Notes: generated from the letters alone by a model not told the origin. A stretch of DNA of 64,000 bases from Psychrobacter sp. NG25 (GCF_015234355.1 NZ_JADGMV010000002.1:496001-560000); one strand, 5' to 3'. Counted from the stretch's first letter, positions 39,492-49,418 are shown. A program made the numbers and translations.

Positions 39492-40407
39492 TTATTCTCT
39501 ATTCACAACCTCTAGTTTCACCTCATGCGCCATCAAAGCCTCTTGAGTGACCGCCAGAAACCTAACTTTCATATCATTCATATATGGCTGTAATACTGAG
39601 TCCTTAATAGTAATAGCAGACTGCTTTTCACGCTCTGCTATTTTATTTATCTCTAATAGTTTCTGACTGTGCATAGCCTTTTTGGGCAAGATATACCCTG
39701 CTGATTCGATACGCTCAGCGATAACTTCCGCAAGTTGCAAGCCTGCTAAATCATAATCAGCAAAGACATACTTAGCGCAGGTCAAACTTGCTATCTCTGT
39801 TGCGACACTATAGATGTTTTTTATCATCGTGTCCTCTGTAGATAAGCAATACCATTTCATTATTACTTACACCCTCTATTGAGCTTAAATGACCTTCAGT
39901 GAACTCAGTAAAAGATGCAAAGTTTTCAATCACTATAATTGTACCTATGTCCCAATTTAAAATATGGTTTATATGCACACCTAAATAAGACCGTAATGGT
40001 GTTGATTTATTAGCGAAGTGGTCTGTTGTCTGACTTAGCGTCTCTGCACTACCTAATAAGCGACATAGAACAAACCCCTGCGTTGGCGATCTACTCAATA
40101 TTTTCTCGTCAGCCATTATGGTGCTATTCTCTAATCTTCCTTTTTGGGATAAATCTTCAATATCATCTGAAATAAGGTTAACGCCCGTTCCAGCTTTCAC
40201 TAAATTAATAATGCTTTGCCAACCCATATCAGACAGGTATATCTTTTTTCCTGCTGAATATCCAATCGTCTTATCATGCTGACACAACATATAAAAAACA
40301 TTGTCTTCATTACGATACGCGAATACCTTCGTGCGTTTGAGCAAACCATCACGTAAGGTTTTCAATGTTCGTTTTTGAGCTAACTTATTAGCAAGCCTTG
40401 GCTCCAT
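39492..40407 (-). pseudogene. jetD: JetD/MksG-like TOPRIM nuclease subunit, frameshifted
   Basis: Two overlapping frames make one gene. The first (40407 to 39808, 199 residues) ends IYRGHDDKKHL-stop; the second continues with NIYSVATEIASLTCAKYVFADYDLAGLQLAEVIAERI. Removing one A from the run of six A (positions 39817-39822) joins them as RGHDDKNIYSV, giving about 304 residues. The joined part has the IIVIENFASFTEF segment and the D-x-D-L-A-G acidic motif of the TOPRIM-like C-terminal domain of JetD/MksG, the DNA-cleaving subunit of Wadjet. It starts 1 bp after jetA. The break is inside the TOPRIM domain, so the nuclease is inactive unless the frame is restored by slippage or the base is a sequencing error. 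Confidence 0.72.
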
Positions 40408-40408
40408 A

Positions 40409-41719
40409 TCATCTCCATACCTTATCCAAACTAGGTTCGTTATCTACTACTTTATATCTTATATAGCGCGCATCGAAAATACGTATGGTATTACAAAGCT
40501 CTGATGGTGTCTTGGTCTTAAGGTACAGTTTCCATTGATAACCATCTTTGGTATGCACGATGGCATCGTCCCTAAAATTGCTTTTACAAATATGCATAAC
40601 TAAGGCTAAAAACGATTTAAATTTGATAATACGATTGACTTCAAACCGCTCCCAAAATTGTCTGACAGACAGATTCTTATTTATATCATCCGTATTGTTA
40701 TATTTCATGAAGTCATACGCCCAGCGTTGTTCCGCGCTTAGTAGTGGCTTACTCGTATTATCATTATTGACGTGTAATAAGGGATCATCATAATGATTAT
40801 TCACACTATCTTTGAGTGCGCGTTTAGGTGGTGACATCTTATCAAGCAAGCCGAGCAGTAGGAACTTATCCTCCTCTACGTCAACATTGGTTAGCTGACT
40901 CTCAACTGCCATGCCACCGAAGGCTAAGTTATGAGATACCAAGTCATCAAAACTTAATACCACATCTTTAGAGTTATATTGGCCGTTACGGATATTCCGG
41001 TGAAGTCGCCATAACATCTCGTTTTGACGTGTTTGTTCTTTCTTTAACTTATCAATGAGAGTGACGGTTTTATCTAGACTAATCGTTAACTCTTTAATAC
41101 ATTGATCGATAGTACCAAAAAGAAGATTGTCTAGTATCATAGAAACTTTATAGTTACCGGCGTGGCATTTATGCAACTCTTCTCGGCTAAGGCTTTGTAC
41201 CTTTTCGATTTGTGACTTTATTTTTTGTGTGAGTGTATCTAGTATGATGCGCTTTGATTTCAGGTTAAACGTGTTGTTTAATTCTGAATTAATCGTGAAC
41301 TCGATACTCGCCATCTCTTGGATAAGCGCATCAGCCAATTCATAACTATAATCGTCGATAGTGTCTAAAAAAACTTGCTCATTACTCGCCTCATCCACCT
41401 CGTATGATGCATTTAACGCAAGTTTACTATAATGCTCTATATTGCGTTTCCACTCTTCTATGTCAGGCATCACGTGCAAACGATGGGATTTTTTTGCTAT
41501 GATATCGAAGATGCGTCTCATCTCTTTACTAAGCGTTATGGTATCTAGCCCTTCTTGGATGACACCGCAATCACGTAGCGTGCGATAATGCTTGGTTGAT
41601 TGACTGTCCTCAATAGATAACTCAGACAGATAGGCTTGTAATAGCAAGTCGGCGCGGCTTTCGGTAGCTCGGCCTAAATCGCGAATTTTGTCCTCGTTTA
41701 ATTGTCCACCACGGCTCAT
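40409..41719 (-). CDS. jetA: JetA/MksF-like kleisin subunit of a Wadjet-type system
   Basis: 436 residues, no close family signature that I can name. The assignment rests mainly on position (between the MksE-like and TOPRIM genes of an SMC operon) and architecture: an N-terminal winged-helix-like part (about 1-75, YLSELSIEDSQSTKHYRTLRDCGVI...), a long helical middle (about 85-260) with coiled-coil stretches (IDKLKKEQTRQNEMLWRLHRNI), and a C-terminal winged-helix-like part (about 335-436). Kleisins of MksBEF complexes close the SMC ring. Its ATG overlaps the jetB stop (ATGA), and the jetD start follows its stop by 1 bp with GGAGA inside the end of this gene, so the four genes are translationally linked. 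Confidence 0.62.
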   Translation of the reverse strand: MSRGGQLNEDKIRDLGRATESRADLLLQAYLSELSIEDSQSTKHYRTLRDCGVIQEGLDTITLSKEMRRIFDIIAKKSHRLHVMPDIEEWKRNIEHYSKLALNASYEVDEASNEQVFLDTIDDYSYELADALIQEMASIEFTINSELNNTFNLKSKRIILDTLTQKIKSQIEKVQSLSREELHKCHAGNYKVSMILDNLLFGTIDQCIKELTISLDKTVTLIDKLKKEQTRQNEMLWRLHRNIRNGQYNSKDVVLSFDDLVSHNLAFGGMAVESQLTNVDVEEDKFLLLGLLDKMSPPKRALKDSVNNHYDDPLLHVNNDNTSKPLLSAEQRWAYDFMKYNNTDDINKNLSVRQFWERFEVNRIIKFKSFLALVMHICKSNFRDDAIVHTKDGYQWKLYLKTKTPSELCNTIRIFDARYIRYKVVDNEPSLDKVWR

Positions 41720-42330
41720 AGATCAAGTCCCTGTTGAGTGTGTGTTTCACTCTCCTTCTCTAGGTAATTCTCATTGATAAACTCAATAATACGATTGATA
41801 TACTCCATCTTTCCCGTTACTCGGTATACCTTTTTCTCAGGATTAACCAAATAAAGAAGTTCGTCTTTTTGTAGTTTGTTAAGTAACGCTCCTACTTGCT
41901 CATCGTTGGGTTTATTAACACTATTGGTAAACTCTGCCAATTTTTTTAAGCGTGTTGCAAACTCTTGATTGTCGTTAACAGTAATTACCAACTTATCCTG
42001 CTTTATTATTTTTCCCATATATAGGGTGTCGCCATCTTCATCAGCACTAGCCAGCGCTGTCAATATATTGATGATGGGATAAATATTGTAATGAATATCT
42101 TCGAATTCTTTGACAACTCTTTTTTTATCCGTCTCATCTACGGCAACGTTGATGCCAGCAAAGACGTCACCTTCGCTAAAGGTAGTTAACCTCATACCTA
42201 ATGGTTCTAAAATAGCTGTCATACGCTCAAGGTTATCAGGCGTTTTTAACCAGTGATAACCCTCTTCGTCCGTAATGAGACAAATAAACTTGTTTTGTAA
42301 GAGTTTTCTAGCAATCGTCATCTCAATCAT
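41716..42330 (-). CDS. jetB: JetB/MksE-like accessory subunit of a Wadjet-type system
   Basis: 204 residues, lying between the SMC-like and kleisin-like genes with 4-bp ATGA overlaps at both ends. The size and the winged-helix-like pattern (ILTALASADEDG...; VGALLNKLQKDELLYLVNPEKKVYRVTGKMEYINRIIEFINENYL) fit MksE/JetB, which dimerises and binds the kleisin. No catalytic motif is visible. Identification is by context more than by sequence. Confidence 0.65.
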   Translation of the reverse strand: MIEMTIARKLLQNKFICLITDEEGYHWLKTPDNLERMTAILEPLGMRLTTFSEGDVFAGINVAVDETDKKRVVKEFEDIHYNIYPIINILTALASADEDGDTLYMGKIIKQDKLVITVNDNQEFATRLKKLAEFTNSVNKPNDEQVGALLNKLQKDELLYLVNPEKKVYRVTGKMEYINRIIEFINENYLEKESETHTQQGLDL

Positions 42331-45300
42331 AAGTCAAAGACTCCGTGAGCTTCCATAATGGCTTCTTGAGTTAGGGAGGATAAGTCATCGGTTTGGGACA
42401 GTCTATAGGTATTACTTTTATCACGACTACAGGCAATATTATTGGTGAATAAAGGGATAACCGCATCGTCAACAACTTGAGGCGCGGCGCACATAGCAGA
42501 GACTTTCTGGCTCTTAAGCAGTTCTAATAGCTCTTGAGTATTTTGTGGATCAAGCACACCGATTTCATCAATAAATAGCTTGAGCTCAGTATTAGTAGCC
42601 GTTGAAATCATAGATAGTAAAGACAGGTAAATGATAAGTTGAGCAATGCGCATGGTACCGTTAGATGATAACGCTTTAAATGAATTGGTTTTCGTTGCAG
42701 TTCTTGGCGCTTGACCATGTTGCTTGACCATCAGATCCATTGAGAACTGCTGGGCAAATTTAACATTCAATTTATTCTGCCCAATAAAGTGCTGCACTTT
42801 ATCTAGGCTGGCAAGTAAATACTCACTTGGCATAGGTTGATTAATGCGCTCAGACCCACGCCAATTATCATATGCTTCAGAAAAATCATCGAGCACTTTA
42901 TACCACTCGTTATCTTTTATGCTTGAACTGATACTCATCTTAAACTCTTCGATTGCTAAGGCATTTAAGTTGTCACAAATATCGGAGCAGTTTTTATTAA
43001 TATTTCGAGTAAACTTATTTAAGTTATTATCGGCGTTATCTAAGTCATGCTTGAAATTATTTATTTTTTCAGCTTCTACAATATAATGCCCAACGATCAT
43101 CTCTTTTTTACTTTCATGTTCGTTGTTAATATAGTCCATAAAAAATCTAGACTGTAAAAACCAGTTTGTTTCTGTCGTTCTACCCATAATGTCAGATTGA
43201 GACAATAATGCTTGAAACATCGACTCATTATCAAAGAAGGGTTTTTTGATGGTATCAACCAGCTTAACCCCTTGCTTTATTGTAGTGTCTGCCAACTCTA
43301 TGCTATTTTGTATACCGCGTAAGATGCGCTCTGTTTGCAAATGGACATCTTCTTCAAGTAAGCGACTTTCTGCTTCAGATGAGTAAGTATTCATATCGAT
43401 TAAAGCAGAGTTTAATGTTAACTCTAGCTTCTTAAGGTGCGAGGTTAAATTGGTTTTATCTGCCTCTAACACACACAGTCTTTCGGCAGTCTTAGTTATT
43501 TTTGCTTGTAACTCACTTAGTAATTTCCCGGTCTCCGCAGCATATTTCTCATAAGCATGTTGCTGTGTAGTTAGGCTTTTCTCCAGCTCATTTTTCTTAC
43601 TTTCAAGCTCTCCTAGCTCGGCATATTCTTTTTCAAGAAATACATGGTAATCATCAATGCGACGCTTTGCTCGTTCAGCAGTTAAAAGCTCCGAATCTAA
43701 AAATTCAATATCAGTATTTATGCTATTTATAATACTAGGGTCATAGCCTTCGTTTTCGACTGCCTGATTTTTACGTTCTGTCGCTTCAGCTAAGAGGGTT
43801 TTATACTGTTCTTTAGCTTTATCTGATTGGGTTTTTAAATCCTCTAAACGCGCCTGCTTTTCTTGGTTTAATTTATCACTATCAATCGTATGAGTCTCAT
43901 CTAATGCACTCAACTGATTTTGCTCTTCTAAGTCTAGAGCCTCCAGTTCTGTATTGAGATTAGTTAGCTGATCAGCTAACATTTTTATTTGATTTTGAAT
44001 CTCTGATATACGCTTTTTCCTCTCGTCTTCTGCTTGAATATGTAGATAGCTCGCATGATCCTCTAAAGCTTCAATTTCATTTTCTATTTTTTGCTCGGTA
44101 AGCTGTAATTGAGTTATCTCTTGACCATTTTGTTTTTTGCGTTTATTCAATTTATTGAGTGTATTCTCAAGTTCAGCCAACTCAGCATTGCTTGATTCTA
44201 TCTGTTGCTCATGGCTCAATATTTCTTGGGCAATGTCAGCATGAGTACGGATATCTGGGGTTGGTATAGCATTAGTATTAAGCCTTAGACCGTACAAGCC
44301 CTCATGATCAATATCAACTACGCTATACTCTTCGCCATCTGCCAGCCAATCAGGGTTTAAGTCCGCTCGGTTTAACAGCGTAGGATGAATTGTTTTACGT
44401 ATTTTATTAACGGAATGATACAGCTTGTCGTTTGCTTCGCTTTGAATCAAAAAGCTAAACAAGGTATCACCTTGTACTAAAGACTCTAAATGTGTCTTAC
44501 TATCCTGATGCTTGTTAATTGTGGCATTAATGCGACGTTGTTGATTTAGCTGGCTATCTACCTCATCTCTTAGATTAACTTTTTCTTCTTGTCTTTTCTT
44601 TAAATTTGTCTGATTTTCTTTTAGCACAAGACGTAAGCTAGCTATTTCGCTAAGGTTGTTATCAATAGCATTTTTTGAGGACTGACTAAATGATAGATTG
44701 CTGGTCTCAGCTTGCTTAGTCGCTATCGCTATTTCAATTCGGCTAATCTTAGTTTTGAAGTTTTCACTTTGTATCCGAAATTGCGACTGTAAGCGTTGCT
44801 TCTCCTTAGACAATCTATTTTCTATGCTTCGTTGTTTTTCACTGAATTCAAAATCAGTCACGCCCTTGGTTTTATCGATTCTATTTACTGCCTCATCGTA
44901 CGTTTTTTCAAGGTTGCGGACTTCATCTTTAAATATGGCTTGAATTTTCTCTAAGTTTGTTTCTGCTTCTTTTAATTGCTGTTGATAGACTTTCAAGGTC
45001 TGTTGTTTGTTGCTCTTTTGCGATTGCAAACTATCTATTTGCGCAACACGCTCTTTTAACTTAAACATAGGCTCATATTTATACTTATCTTGAGTTCCTT
45101 GTTCAAACGCCTCTTTTTTATTTTCAAGATTCACTATCTCATTTGCCGTTAGGTTAATATTCGAGCCTAGTTTACCTTTAGCCGAATACCACATGGTTTC
45201 TTTATCATGGGCTTCTCTTTCCACATTATTATATTGATTATCAAGCGCTTTATTTTCTTCATTCTTATCAATGACTTCATTACCAATCTTGGATAATAAG

Positions 45301-46277
45301 ATCGAAGCTTTATGTCTTATGTCAGCAAGCTGCTGTTGATGAGCAATATTGTCACTTAAAGATTGGGTTAATGTCTCAAATTTTGGTTTAAGCGCCTCTA
45401 TTTGCTGCCACGTTTCGCGCTGACGCACCCATTTGGCGGTATCAATATTCACCGCATCTAACTTCAGCTCATCACTACTTAGCATGTCCTGCGTTTTCAT
45501 AGCTTCTACTAAAAAAGCACATATATCATCAAATTCCAGCTGAGTCTGAAAAACATTATTAACAATAGGCGAAAAACCAAAAAATGTGGCGTGTGGATCT
45601 GACGTAAGGGCATAATCAGGACGATATTTCGCAATGGTTCTACGAGCTTGTGCAGATGTTATTTTTAAGCGTTTCATTGGGCAGTTGCTAATAATCGCTT
45701 CATACTCTAGCTGACTGATATTACTTGAGACCTGTAGTCCTTGCGACTTAATAGCGTGCATGACCTCTGAGCTTGTTTTAAAGTAGAGCTCATCATTTCT
45801 TTTACCGATAAACCAATCATCTTTATAACTACTATTTATGAAGTTAAATATCTGCTTTTTATCCTGACTGCTTAAAATGACACAACGTGATTGACCATCT
45901 CGTACGTATTCATAAACGATATAGCTATTATCATAAGGTAGATAAAACTCAATAAAGCTTTTATTTACTTCAGACTTTCTGGCAATAGCACTCAAAGGTA
46001 CGCCATAAAATGGAGCAACAGCTCCCATTAGAGTCGTTTTACCAGCGGAGTTATGCCCTGTTAAAATACAGTTGTTATCAACATTTAATAGATGCGCTTG
46101 ACCTTTTAGATAGCTATTAATCAATGCTACACGGAGTAATCGATTAGGTGATTGCTTTTGTGTGTTTGACTGGGTAATAGGCACATATTGATTAACTTGT
46201 GTATTATCTGAGAGAACGTTATAACTAGATGCTGATTGAGAAAAAGTATTCAAAGGGAAATCCTCTATGTCTTTCAC
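42327..46277 (-). CDS. jetC: JetC/MksB-like SMC ATPase of a Wadjet-type system
   Basis: 1316 residues starting at GTG. Walker A is at 74-81 (GHNSAGKT) in the N-terminal ATPase half. Long coiled coils span about 310-600 and 700-1010, interrupted by a globular hinge-like region (about 605-700, GDTLFSFLIQS...EGLYGLRLNTNAIPTPD), which resembles the hinge of MksB/JetC. The C-terminal ATPase half carries an ABC-signature-like SSNGTMRIAQLI and Walker B LKLFIDEIG (D1237, E1238). It should form the ATP-driven DNA-loop-extruding motor that detects small circular DNA. It is first in a minus-strand operon with B, A and D. RecN and SbcC are excluded by size, hinge type and neighbours. Confidence 0.82.
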   Translation of the reverse strand: MKDIEDFPLNTFSQSASSYNVLSDNTQVNQYVPITQSNTQKQSPNRLLRVALINSYLKGQAHLLNVDNNCILTGHNSAGKTTLMGAVAPFYGVPLSAIARKSEVNKSFIEFYLPYDNSYIVYEYVRDGQSRCVILSSQDKKQIFNFINSSYKDDWFIGKRNDELYFKTSSEVMHAIKSQGLQVSSNISQLEYEAIISNCPMKRLKITSAQARRTIAKYRPDYALTSDPHATFFGFSPIVNNVFQTQLEFDDICAFLVEAMKTQDMLSSDELKLDAVNIDTAKWVRQRETWQQIEALKPKFETLTQSLSDNIAHQQQLADIRHKASILLSKIGNEVIDKNEENKALDNQYNNVEREAHDKETMWYSAKGKLGSNINLTANEIVNLENKKEAFEQGTQDKYKYEPMFKLKERVAQIDSLQSQKSNKQQTLKVYQQQLKEAETNLEKIQAIFKDEVRNLEKTYDEAVNRIDKTKGVTDFEFSEKQRSIENRLSKEKQRLQSQFRIQSENFKTKISRIEIAIATKQAETSNLSFSQSSKNAIDNNLSEIASLRLVLKENQTNLKKRQEEKVNLRDEVDSQLNQQRRINATINKHQDSKTHLESLVQGDTLFSFLIQSEANDKLYHSVNKIRKTIHPTLLNRADLNPDWLADGEEYSVVDIDHEGLYGLRLNTNAIPTPDIRTHADIAQEILSHEQQIESSNAELAELENTLNKLNKRKKQNGQEITQLQLTEQKIENEIEALEDHASYLHIQAEDERKKRISEIQNQIKMLADQLTNLNTELEALDLEEQNQLSALDETHTIDSDKLNQEKQARLEDLKTQSDKAKEQYKTLLAEATERKNQAVENEGYDPSIINSINTDIEFLDSELLTAERAKRRIDDYHVFLEKEYAELGELESKKNELEKSLTTQQHAYEKYAAETGKLLSELQAKITKTAERLCVLEADKTNLTSHLKKLELTLNSALIDMNTYSSEAESRLLEEDVHLQTERILRGIQNSIELADTTIKQGVKLVDTIKKPFFDNESMFQALLSQSDIMGRTTETNWFLQSRFFMDYINNEHESKKEMIVGHYIVEAEKINNFKHDLDNADNNLNKFTRNINKNCSDICDNLNALAIEEFKMSISSSIKDNEWYKVLDDFSEAYDNWRGSERINQPMPSEYLLASLDKVQHFIGQNKLNVKFAQQFSMDLMVKQHGQAPRTATKTNSFKALSSNGTMRIAQLIIYLSLLSMISTATNTELKLFIDEIGVLDPQNTQELLELLKSQKVSAMCAAPQVVDDAVIPLFTNNIACSRDKSNTYRLSQTDDLSSLTQEAIMEAHGVFDL

Positions 46278-46783
46278 TTATTAAAGTTTTGATGTTATTT
46301 AACTTGTCTTTTTTAGATATAAAATTGTATAAATACTATGTACTCAATAATAGACTTATGACGATTATTTTGCCATAGGTACAGTAATGTTCTTTATAAG
46401 CTAGAGGTTTATTTATTTGAAATCTATCAAACTCAAAGTTTTAATACATCATACAGTCAGTATCTCAAAGTACTAAGCAGCCTAACTGGCTGGCTCGTTC
46501 CTAAACCACTAACGTTATAAAGCCGATAGGACTAATTAGTCGAAAATTAAAGAAGTACAATTATAAGCACTATGACTAAGGACTTAGAACATGTGATGGT
46601 ATCCATGGAATATAATTCATAATTAGTACATTTGATAAAGCAGTAGCAAAATGTGGTAATATTAAACAAGCATGTGCTGAAACTGTAAGCTACTAAAACC
46701 ATATCCTGCTGTCTTGCACTCGATCAAAGAAGTACTTTGCTAATTCCAGCTCATGGCCTACCCTTTAACGATTCTTTAAAATC
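46278..46783. other. non-coding region upstream of the jet operon
   Basis: About 500 bp of AT-rich sequence which must include the jet promoter. A short fragment reading KAVAKCGNIKQACAETVSY near 46635-46695 (plus strand) looks like a piece of a helix-turn-helix protein, but nothing intact is present. Confidence 0.4.
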
Positions 46784-46972
46784 TCATAGGTTATCTAATT
46801 TTAGCTGACGACTACATATAGATGGAGTTGTGAAATTAAGATTAATGTCGGAGACATCAATCAGCTGGAATAGAGTAAATATCAATTTAAAATATAACTT
46901 ATTAAATGATAGACCCTTCAATACTATAGTGTTAATAATATCTAATAAATCAACTTTACCTCGATAGGTCAA
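46784..46972 (-). pseudogene. possible IS5-like transposase N-terminal remnant
   Basis: A 62-residue frame reading GKVDLLDIINTIVLKG...NLNFTTPSICSRQLKLDN resembles the region of IS5-type DDE transposases that normally reads L-x-L-R-Q-x-x-G-F...P-x-Y-x-x-x-x-R-R-x-x-x-L. No DDE residues remain and there is no ribosome site. Its position between the Wadjet-like operon and the catabolic cluster fits a decayed mobile-element junction. The resemblance is weak. Confidence 0.35.
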
Positions 46973-47011
46973 AAAAGCCCTACATGCTAATATTTATATA
47001 GCATGTAGGGC
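46971..47011 (-). terminator. rho-independent terminator for the LysR gene
   Basis: A perfect 13-bp stem, GCCCTACATGCTA / TAGCATGTAGGGC, with a 9-base loop; on the minus strand it is followed by six T. Confidence 0.85.
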
Positions 47012-47033
47012 TTAGTTATGAGGTTTAATTTTC

Positions 47034-47062
47034 TTAGGTGATGCTGTTAATGTCAGGGTTTG
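47034..47062 (+). repeat. IS1-tip-like direct repeat, left copy
   Basis: Starts TTAGGTGATGCTGTTAAT and ends GTCAGGGTTTG. It matches 24 of 29 bases of the sequence at 61945-61973 in the same orientation, all five differences being transitions, and its GGTGATGCTG core equals the start of the IS1 terminal repeat. Confidence 0.5.
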
Positions 47063-47083
47063 ATGTTGAGATTTGAGATATGC

Positions 47084-48001
47084 TCAAATCTTCTCACGCT
47101 TATAAATGAAGCCTTCTTCATCGTAAATTTGATAAGTGACATCTAATAGCGTTTCCAGTAATTCAGACTTATCGAAATGCCTGACACTCATCACAATTGG
47201 CGAAGTTAGTATCCCCTCTTCAAATGGTATATAGGTTATCTCTTGATGACGTAAATGCTCAAGTGTCTTTGGTACGATAGTCAACCCCTCACCTGCTGCT
47301 ACCAACCCTAGGGCGATATGCAGTTCACGTACCTCCATAAAATAATTCGCTTTCAAATTGCGAGTTTCAAACAAGTCTAATACATAATCAATAAAGCTGG
47401 GGCGCGGTGCTGTTGGATACAGTAGTAAGTTTTCGTTTGTTAGATCAATAAGGCTCAAACTTTTGCATTTTTCTTTTGATAAGGGGTGCTCAATAGGAAC
47501 GGCAACCACTAAATCTTCCTCCCTAAGCACCATTCGCCTAATAGAAGCATCTTCAAATAACAACCTGCCAAAACCTACATCTATCTTGCCTTCTGTCAAT
47601 GCCTGCGTTTGCTGCCAAGAGTTTAGCTCATACAGCTTAATCTCGATATTTGGATGAACTTCTCTGAAACGGGATATTACTCTCGGCAATATGCCATACA
47701 ATATAGATGACACAAAGCCTATCGAAAGCGAATTATCGAAACTTCCTTTACGGATAGTCATGGTACGCAGGTCGTCTGATTTTTTTAAAATTTGAATGGC
47801 ATGATCATAAAAAAACTCACCTGCCTCAGTGAGCTTCAAGGGTCGATGCTCCCTATCGATAAGCGTAACGCCAATCTCTTCTTCTAATTGTTTTATCTGC
47901 CGGCTAAGTGGTGGCTGTGAGATATACAAACGAGCAGCTGCCTTATTAAAGCTTTTTTCTTCTGCCACGGCTACGAAATAGCGTAAATGCCTGAGTTCCA
48001 T
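47084..48001 (-). CDS. LysR-type regulator, BenM/CatM-like
   Basis: 305 residues. The N-terminal winged helix (MELRHLRYFVAVAEEKSFNKAAARLYISQPPLSRQIKQLEEEIG) and the effector domain (IGFVSSILYGILPRVISRF; VREL-HIALGLVAAGEGLTIVP) align closely with BenM and CatM of Acinetobacter, which sense cis,cis-muconate (and benzoate for BenM) and activate ben and cat genes. It is divergent from catB, with an ATAC-N7-GTAT site between them. It is the only regulator in the cluster, so it may serve the role split between BenM and CatM in Acinetobacter. Which of the two it is closer to cannot be settled here. Confidence 0.92.
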   Translation of the reverse strand: MELRHLRYFVAVAEEKSFNKAAARLYISQPPLSRQIKQLEEEIGVTLIDREHRPLKLTEAGEFFYDHAIQILKKSDDLRTMTIRKGSFDNSLSIGFVSSILYGILPRVISRFREVHPNIEIKLYELNSWQQTQALTEGKIDVGFGRLLFEDASIRRMVLREEDLVVAVPIEHPLSKEKCKSLSLIDLTNENLLLYPTAPRPSFIDYVLDLFETRNLKANYFMEVRELHIALGLVAAGEGLTIVPKTLEHLRHQEITYIPFEEGILTSPIVMSVRHFDKSELLETLLDVTYQIYDEEGFIYKREKI

Positions 48002-48134
48002 TCTTCTTCCTTGATTGACTTTCTGTTGCTTCTATCCTAAGTCGTTCTAATTTCTTCCCTTTTATCTATCACCTGCTTCACATACAGAATATCCATACCT
48101 AAAGAACATAACATACTACCTACCTTTCAATAAA

Positions 48135-48149
48135 ATACCTAAAAAGTAT
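48135..48149. promoter_or_regulatory. candidate BenM/CatM binding site upstream of catB
   Basis: ATACCTAAAAAGTAT is a perfect ATAC-N7-GTAT, the consensus for BenM and CatM. It lies 97 bp before catB. Weaker half-sites (ATAC at 48095 and 48113) lie upstream, as in the multi-site promoters these regulators use. Confidence 0.72.
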
Positions 48150-48245
48150 TAAAATAAGACTAAATAGGTCTTAGACATGTCGATATTTAACACCTATAGT
48201 TCTTATTAAGCATAAGGAAGCCAAAATTTTATACTAAGGACAGAT

Positions 48246-49418
48246 ATGATTCGTTCAATTAATACTTTACTAGTACCAATACCTACTATTCGAGCGCATA
48301 AACTGGCTTGTACCGTGATGAATGAACAAGTATTGGTTCTGGTACATATCCAAACCGAAGATGGCTACGAAGGTTGGGGCGAAGCAACGACGATTGGCGG
48401 TTTAAGTTATGCTGAAGAAAGTCCTCATAGTATCAAAACCAATATCGATACTTACTTTACCCCTCTCTTGATGAAAGAGAAGCCTACAAGCACAGCAAAA
48501 GCAATGCAGCTATTGAACACCCACATCAACGGCAATCGTTTTGCAAAATGCGCGATTGAAACTGCTCTACTCGACATCGAAGGCAAAAGACTCAACTTAC
48601 CTATCAGCGAGCTCATCGGTGGTCGCATCCGTGATCGTATCGAAGTAGCATGGACGCTTGCTAGCGGAAATACTGATACCGATATCGCTGAAGCTCATCA
48701 AATGATTGAACAAAGAAAACATCGAATTTTCAAATTGAAAATAGGCAGCAACCCTATTCTTGATGATGTTGCCCACGTGTTGGCTATTAAACAAGCTTTA
48801 CCCGATTGCCGCATCACCGTTGATGTTAATCAAGCATGGACAGAGCTTGAAGCTATGAAAGGTATTAGTCTGTTGCAGGACGGCGGCGTTGATTTGATCG
48901 AGCAACCAGTATCGATGCGTAATAAATCAGCGTTAAAGCGTTTAGCTGAACACTTCGACGTGGCTATTATGGCTGATGAAGTTGTGCAAGATCCATATAA
49001 TGCGTTTCAATTGGCAGCGGATCATTGTGCCGATGTCTTTGCTGTAAAAATCAATCAAGCTGGTGGATTAAAAGCCGCCTGCCTTATCGGACAAATGGCA
49101 CATCTAGCAGGTATCGAGCTTTATGGCGGGACGATGCTAGAAGGACCCATTGGTACTGCTGCATCAGCGCATGTGTTCTCTACTTATCCTAGTCTGAACT
49201 TTGACACGGAGCTTTTTGGTCCGTTGCTACTAACAGAGGATATTTTAGCTCAACCGCTTGATTATCAAAATTTTGGTTTAATTATTCCAACCGGTGCTGG
49301 CTTAGGTATCGAGGTAGATAGCGACAAAGTATATCACTATGCCAGACAAGCAAATTTATCATCCTCAAATCCTATATCGTTAGGAACTTACGTAAGCGAC
49401 TCTCACGCTGGGGCTTGA
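48246..49418 (+). CDS. catB: muconate cycloisomerase
   Basis: 390 residues of the enolase superfamily. It converts cis,cis-muconate to muconolactone. Visible motifs: KLKIGSNP (catalytic K-x-K), ITVDVNQAW (metal D), EQPV, ADE (metal E and D) and VFAVKINQAGG (the second catalytic lysine). AAGGA lies 7 bases before the ATG. It is first in the catabolic set, directly after the regulator site. The N-terminal substrate-lid domain covers about 1-130. Confidence 0.95.
   Translation: MIRSINTLLVPIPTIRAHKLACTVMNEQVLVLVHIQTEDGYEGWGEATTIGGLSYAEESPHSIKTNIDTYFTPLLMKEKPTSTAKAMQLLNTHINGNRFAKCAIETALLDIEGKRLNLPISELIGGRIRDRIEVAWTLASGNTDTDIAEAHQMIEQRKHRIFKLKIGSNPILDDVAHVLAIKQALPDCRITVDVNQAWTELEAMKGISLLQDGGVDLIEQPVSMRNKSALKRLAEHFDVAIMADEVVQDPYNAFQLAADHCADVFAVKINQAGGLKAACLIGQMAHLAGIELYGGTMLEGPIGTAASAHVFSTYPSLNFDTELFGPLLLTEDILAQPLDYQNFGLIIPTGAGLGIEVDSDKVYHYARQANLSSSNPISLGTYVSDSHAGA

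Noticed and set aside
42327..46277. Reading the SMC-like ATPase as SbcC, RecN or chromosomal Smc/MukB
   Set aside because: The neighbours are not SbcD, ScpAB or MukEF, a hinge rather than a zinc hook is present, and a TOPRIM gene follows, which fits MksB/JetC.
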